Below are positions 62,104-64,000 of a DNA stretch of 64,000 nt, in pieces. Position 1 is the stretch's first letter. Each line of letters opens with the position of its first letter. The notes under the pieces were generated by a model that searched no databases, was not told the DNA's origin, and saw only the letters and a program-made list of their open reading frames with translations. This DNA is from SZUA-442 sp963759175. GTDB taxonomy: Bacteria > Actinomycetota > Acidimicrobiia > Spongiisociales > UBA5794. The stretch lies in assembly GCA_963759175.1 (NCBI GenBank), contig CAVWXP010000015.1, positions 62,001 through 126,000 on the forward strand, read 5' to 3'. The translations under genes were made by a program, and so were the position numbers.

Positions 62104-62444
62104 TGGCCCTCGACATCGCGTGCCCGGCATGCGGTGAGCGCGACGATCTGAGCGGCCACGATGTCGACGGCGAACGCCTCCTCGAATGTGGTGCGTGCGA
62201 GGCACGTTGGACGCGGGCGTCGGATACCCGATGCGAACGATGCGGATCATCCGATCTCCAGGTGGTGCCCCTTGCGATCGTCGAGCGCAGCAGGGGAACC
62301 CAGCTGTCGGTCGTCGGAACGCGACCCATCTCGCTGTGCTCGGTGTGTGATGCGACGACGTTGGACGGCTACCACGCCCATCGGCCGAACCCGTTGATGC
62401 CCACGGAACTGCCCACCGTCGGCGAGGAGCAGATGAATGGCTGA
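62103..62444 (+). CDS. small zinc-ribbon protein
   Basis: A 113-residue protein with four CxxC pairs: CPAC (7-10), CGAC (33-36), CERC and CSVC. These suit two zinc ribbons. The start overlaps the upstream stop by one base (TGATG), so translation is coupled. It ends 21 nt before a convergent YbaN-type gene. Role unknown; possibly nucleic-acid or protein binding. Confidence 0.7.
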   Translation: MALDIACPACGERDDLSGHDVDGERLLECGACEARWTRASDTRCERCGSSDLQVVPLAIVERSRGTQLSVVGTRPISLCSVCDATTLDGYHAHRPNPLMPTELPTVGEEQMNG

Positions 62445-62465
62445 CGTGTCCCGGGCGGGTTCGCC

Positions 62466-62885
62466 CTAGAGGGACGCCTGCTCGGTTGACAGTGTGGCGT
62501 CCTGTGGCTTGGTCGGGCGGCTCACCACATACGCTGCGATGCCAGCCGCCAGGATCCAGAACGCTGCACGCACGTAGAAGCCGTTGACGACCCACAGCGA
62601 CGTGATGGTGAACGACACGATGATCGCCACCACGGCGACGACCTTCGCCCGAACCGTGAACCCGCGTCCGGCCCGCCAGTCCTGGACGATCGATCCGAAG
62701 AAGCGATTGGAGACGAGCCAGTGGTCGAATCGCTCCGATGACTTCGAGAAGAGGAACGCCGCGAGGATGACCGGTCCGGTCGTCGGGAGGATCGGGATGA
62801 ACACGCCAACGAAGGCGAGTCCCACGAACACCCAGCCCAGGGCTGCGAGGAGGAGCCTCAGGGCGCGATTCTCGACGACCGACAT
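62466..62885 (-). CDS. YbaN/DUF454 family membrane protein
   Basis: A 139-residue protein with three to four TM segments. LLAALGWVFVGLAFVGVFIP, then ILPTTGPVILAAFLFSKSSE, is the DUF454 hallmark, and FDHWLVSNRFFGSIVQDWRA follows as usual. Function unknown. Convergent with the zinc-ribbon gene and divergent from the next gene. Confidence 0.88.
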   Translation of the reverse strand: MSVVENRALRLLLAALGWVFVGLAFVGVFIPILPTTGPVILAAFLFSKSSERFDHWLVSNRFFGSIVQDWRAGRGFTVRAKVVAVVAIIVSFTITSLWVVNGFYVRAAFWILAAGIAAYVVSRPTKPQDATLSTEQASL

Positions 62886-62954
62886 GGCCCGATGCTACGT
62901 ATCGCCGCTCCGCATCGCCCCGACACCGTGTCGGCCGTCAAGGCACGTCCGGCA

Positions 62955-62982
62955 GGGGTCAGCCGGCTCGGGGTCAGCCGGC
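62955..62982. repeat. short tandem repeat upstream of the 63.0 kb gene
   Basis: GGGGTCAGCCGGC occurs at 62955-62967 and 62970-62982 (15-bp period), with a decayed third copy GGGGTCGGC at about 62988, in the 126-nt divergent gap. May be a regulator site or chance tandem duplication. Confidence 0.5.
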
Positions 62983-63011
62983 CCCGTGGGGTCGGCGTGT
63001 ATCGTTCCCGC

Positions 63012-63809
63012 ATGCGTGAATGGGTGAAGAATCTGATGTCGCCGGGCGTGCGCGAGCGCGTCAGCGGGTCACCAGCGTCGGCGAACGGAGCCTCATCGTT
63101 CCATTTGTGGTGGGACGTGCCGTTCGGTGAACGGCTCACGGCCGCGAGCGTCACGCTCGATGTCACCCGTCGACCCGACCTCGATCGACTCGTGTTCTTC
63201 GCCATGCAAGTGGCCTTCATCAAGCCTGGTGGGGGAGGGGCGCACCTCGGACTGCAGCACCATCCGGCCTTCCCCGGCCAATCCGCAGCGAACTGGGGCG
63301 GCTACGACCCCGCCGGAGAGCTCCTCGAGGGCACCGAATCGGTGCTGTCGTCGGGCCCCGACGATCCGAACACACGCGACTTCCCGTGGCATGCCACCCA
63401 TCCGTATCAGCTCACGGTCGAACGGGTCGACGCCGACGGCGGGGACGATGGCGCCGGGAGTGACACCGATCGGGTCCGTTGGCGGGGATCCATCACGGAC
63501 CTCGTGTCCGGAGACCACACCGTCGTCCGCGACCTGTACGCCCGCGGTACGTTCCTGCGGGCGCCCGTCGTGTGGATCGAGTCGTTTGCCCCGTGCGATG
63601 CCCCCAGGTTCGAGGCCCGCTGGTCGAATGCCACGGTGGTGACCGACTCGGGCGATGTCCGTGCGGTGCGTCGAATGCGAGTCGACTATCAGCCCCACGC
63701 CGCGGGTGGATGCACCAACACGAACTCGTTCGTCGAAGGCGTCTCGTTCGTGCAACGCACCGGCCAGCTCCGCACGGTCAAACCCGGTACGACCCTCACG
63801 ATCTCCTGA
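63012..63809 (+). CDS. hypothetical protein
   Basis: A 265-residue soluble protein from ATG 63012. Composition and motifs (SSFHLWWDVPFGERLTAASV, HLGLQHHPAFPGQSAANWGG, CTNTNSFVEG near the end) suggest a secreted-like or lectin-like beta protein, yet there is no signal peptide. Two cysteines in the last third (APCDAPRF; GGCTNTN) could pair. The open frame upstream to 62892 is not used. Not recognised. Confidence 0.6.
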   Translation: MREWVKNLMSPGVRERVSGSPASANGASSFHLWWDVPFGERLTAASVTLDVTRRPDLDRLVFFAMQVAFIKPGGGGAHLGLQHHPAFPGQSAANWGGYDPAGELLEGTESVLSSGPDDPNTRDFPWHATHPYQLTVERVDADGGDDGAGSDTDRVRWRGSITDLVSGDHTVVRDLYARGTFLRAPVVWIESFAPCDAPRFEARWSNATVVTDSGDVRAVRRMRVDYQPHAAGGCTNTNSFVEGVSFVQRTGQLRTVKPGTTLTIS

Positions 63810-63811
63810 CC

Positions 63812-63864
63812 CGTTCTTGCGTAAATAGCGTTCACCCCGGATGAACGCTATTTACGCAAGAACG
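63812..63864. repeat. perfect 23-bp inverted repeat (hairpin) before tRNA-Val
   Basis: Arms 63812-63834 and 63842-63864 are exact reverse complements over 23 bp with a 7-nt loop, starting 3 nt after the preceding stop codon. The arms include AT-rich TAAATAG, unlike surrounding sequence. It is likely a terminator for the 63.0 kb gene or a member of a palindromic intergenic repeat family. Confidence 0.85.
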
Positions 63865-63936
63865 ATCAGTTGATCCATCCGGACTCCGGTACCCTGCCTC
63901 CGGCAAGGCTCAGGGCCCCGGTCCGGCATTGCGTGC

Positions 63937-64000
63937 GGGCGTTTAGCTCAGTTGGCCAGAGCGCTGCCCTTACAAGGCAGAAGTCGCAGGTTCGAGTCCT
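63937..64000 (+). tRNA. tRNA-Val (TAC), truncated by the window end
   Basis: Acceptor 5' strand GGGCGTT, D-arm TAGCTCAGTTGGCCAGAGC, anticodon stem CTGCC/GGCAG with TAC in the loop CTTACAA, and the T-arm start GCAGGTTCGAGTCCT. The 3' acceptor strand is outside the window. Confidence 0.9.

Overview
The window reads as a chromosomal segment of a high-GC actinobacterium. Gene content (a BldD-type regulator, HrcA, a short primary sigma factor, an A2-type cytochrome c oxidase, LytR-CpsA-Psr and Abhydrolase_9 proteins) and gene order suggest class Acidimicrobiia. That placement is inferred from gene content only. Most genes start at ATG or GTG behind GGAG-type ribosome sites, and many neighbours overlap by 4 nt (ATGA), so expression is mostly operonic.

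Layout. 1-6.5 kb: greA (partial) and rpsT on the minus strand, divergent from lepA, hemW, hrcA, dnaJ and rsmE. 6.6-13.1 kb: a BldD homologue, then the tightly coupled phoH, c-di-AMP phosphodiesterase (pgpH-like), ybeY, corC-like, era operon. 13.2-23.3 kb: an accessory block lying between era and recO, with an AraC regulator, SDR and Hsp31-like deglycase, an SRPBCC protein, an MFS transporter, an ECF sigma/membrane-partner pair and an ABC exporter. 23.5-30.3 kb: recO, uppS, glyS, an Lrp/AsnC regulator, a probable 27-residue peptide gene, dnaG, rpoD and tRNA-Asn. 30.4-38.5 kb: mixed metabolism (menC-like, acyl-CoA dehydrogenase, trmL, thioesterase, GNAT, a Rieske/glutamate-synthase fusion) and tRNA-Met, whose 3' end is duplicated 150 bp downstream. 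39-42 kb: YeiH-type transporter and DUF222/HNH genes with broken frames. 42-47.4 kb: cytochrome oxidase locus (ctaA, ctaC, ctaD, subunit IV, ctaE, cupredoxin-like protein). 47.5-54.8 kb: DUF5996 protein, pyrophosphatase, P-type ATPase, a second ECF sigma/partner locus and a hydrolase-cyclase fusion. 54.9-64 kb: envelope genes (Abhydrolase_9, holin-like protein, LCP ligase, a flippase/phosphoglycosyl-transferase fusion), a small CoA-binding/zinc-ribbon operon, and tRNA-Val running off the end.

Three nucleotide-messenger systems are visible: c-di-GMP (BldD with its RxD-x8-RxxD motif), c-di-AMP (the HD phosphodiesterase, here carrying a PASTA domain), and cAMP (class III cyclase). The last 9 kb looks devoted to surface glycopolymer assembly.

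Caution: between 17.3 and 43.5 kb seven genes are broken by ten single-base frame changes, nine of them apparent one-base insertions next to short G, C or A runs. Seven of the ten lie between 39.8 and 43.5 kb and hit even ctaA and ctaC. Base-calling errors are the simplest explanation. Each affected gene is given as one interrupted feature with its repair point.
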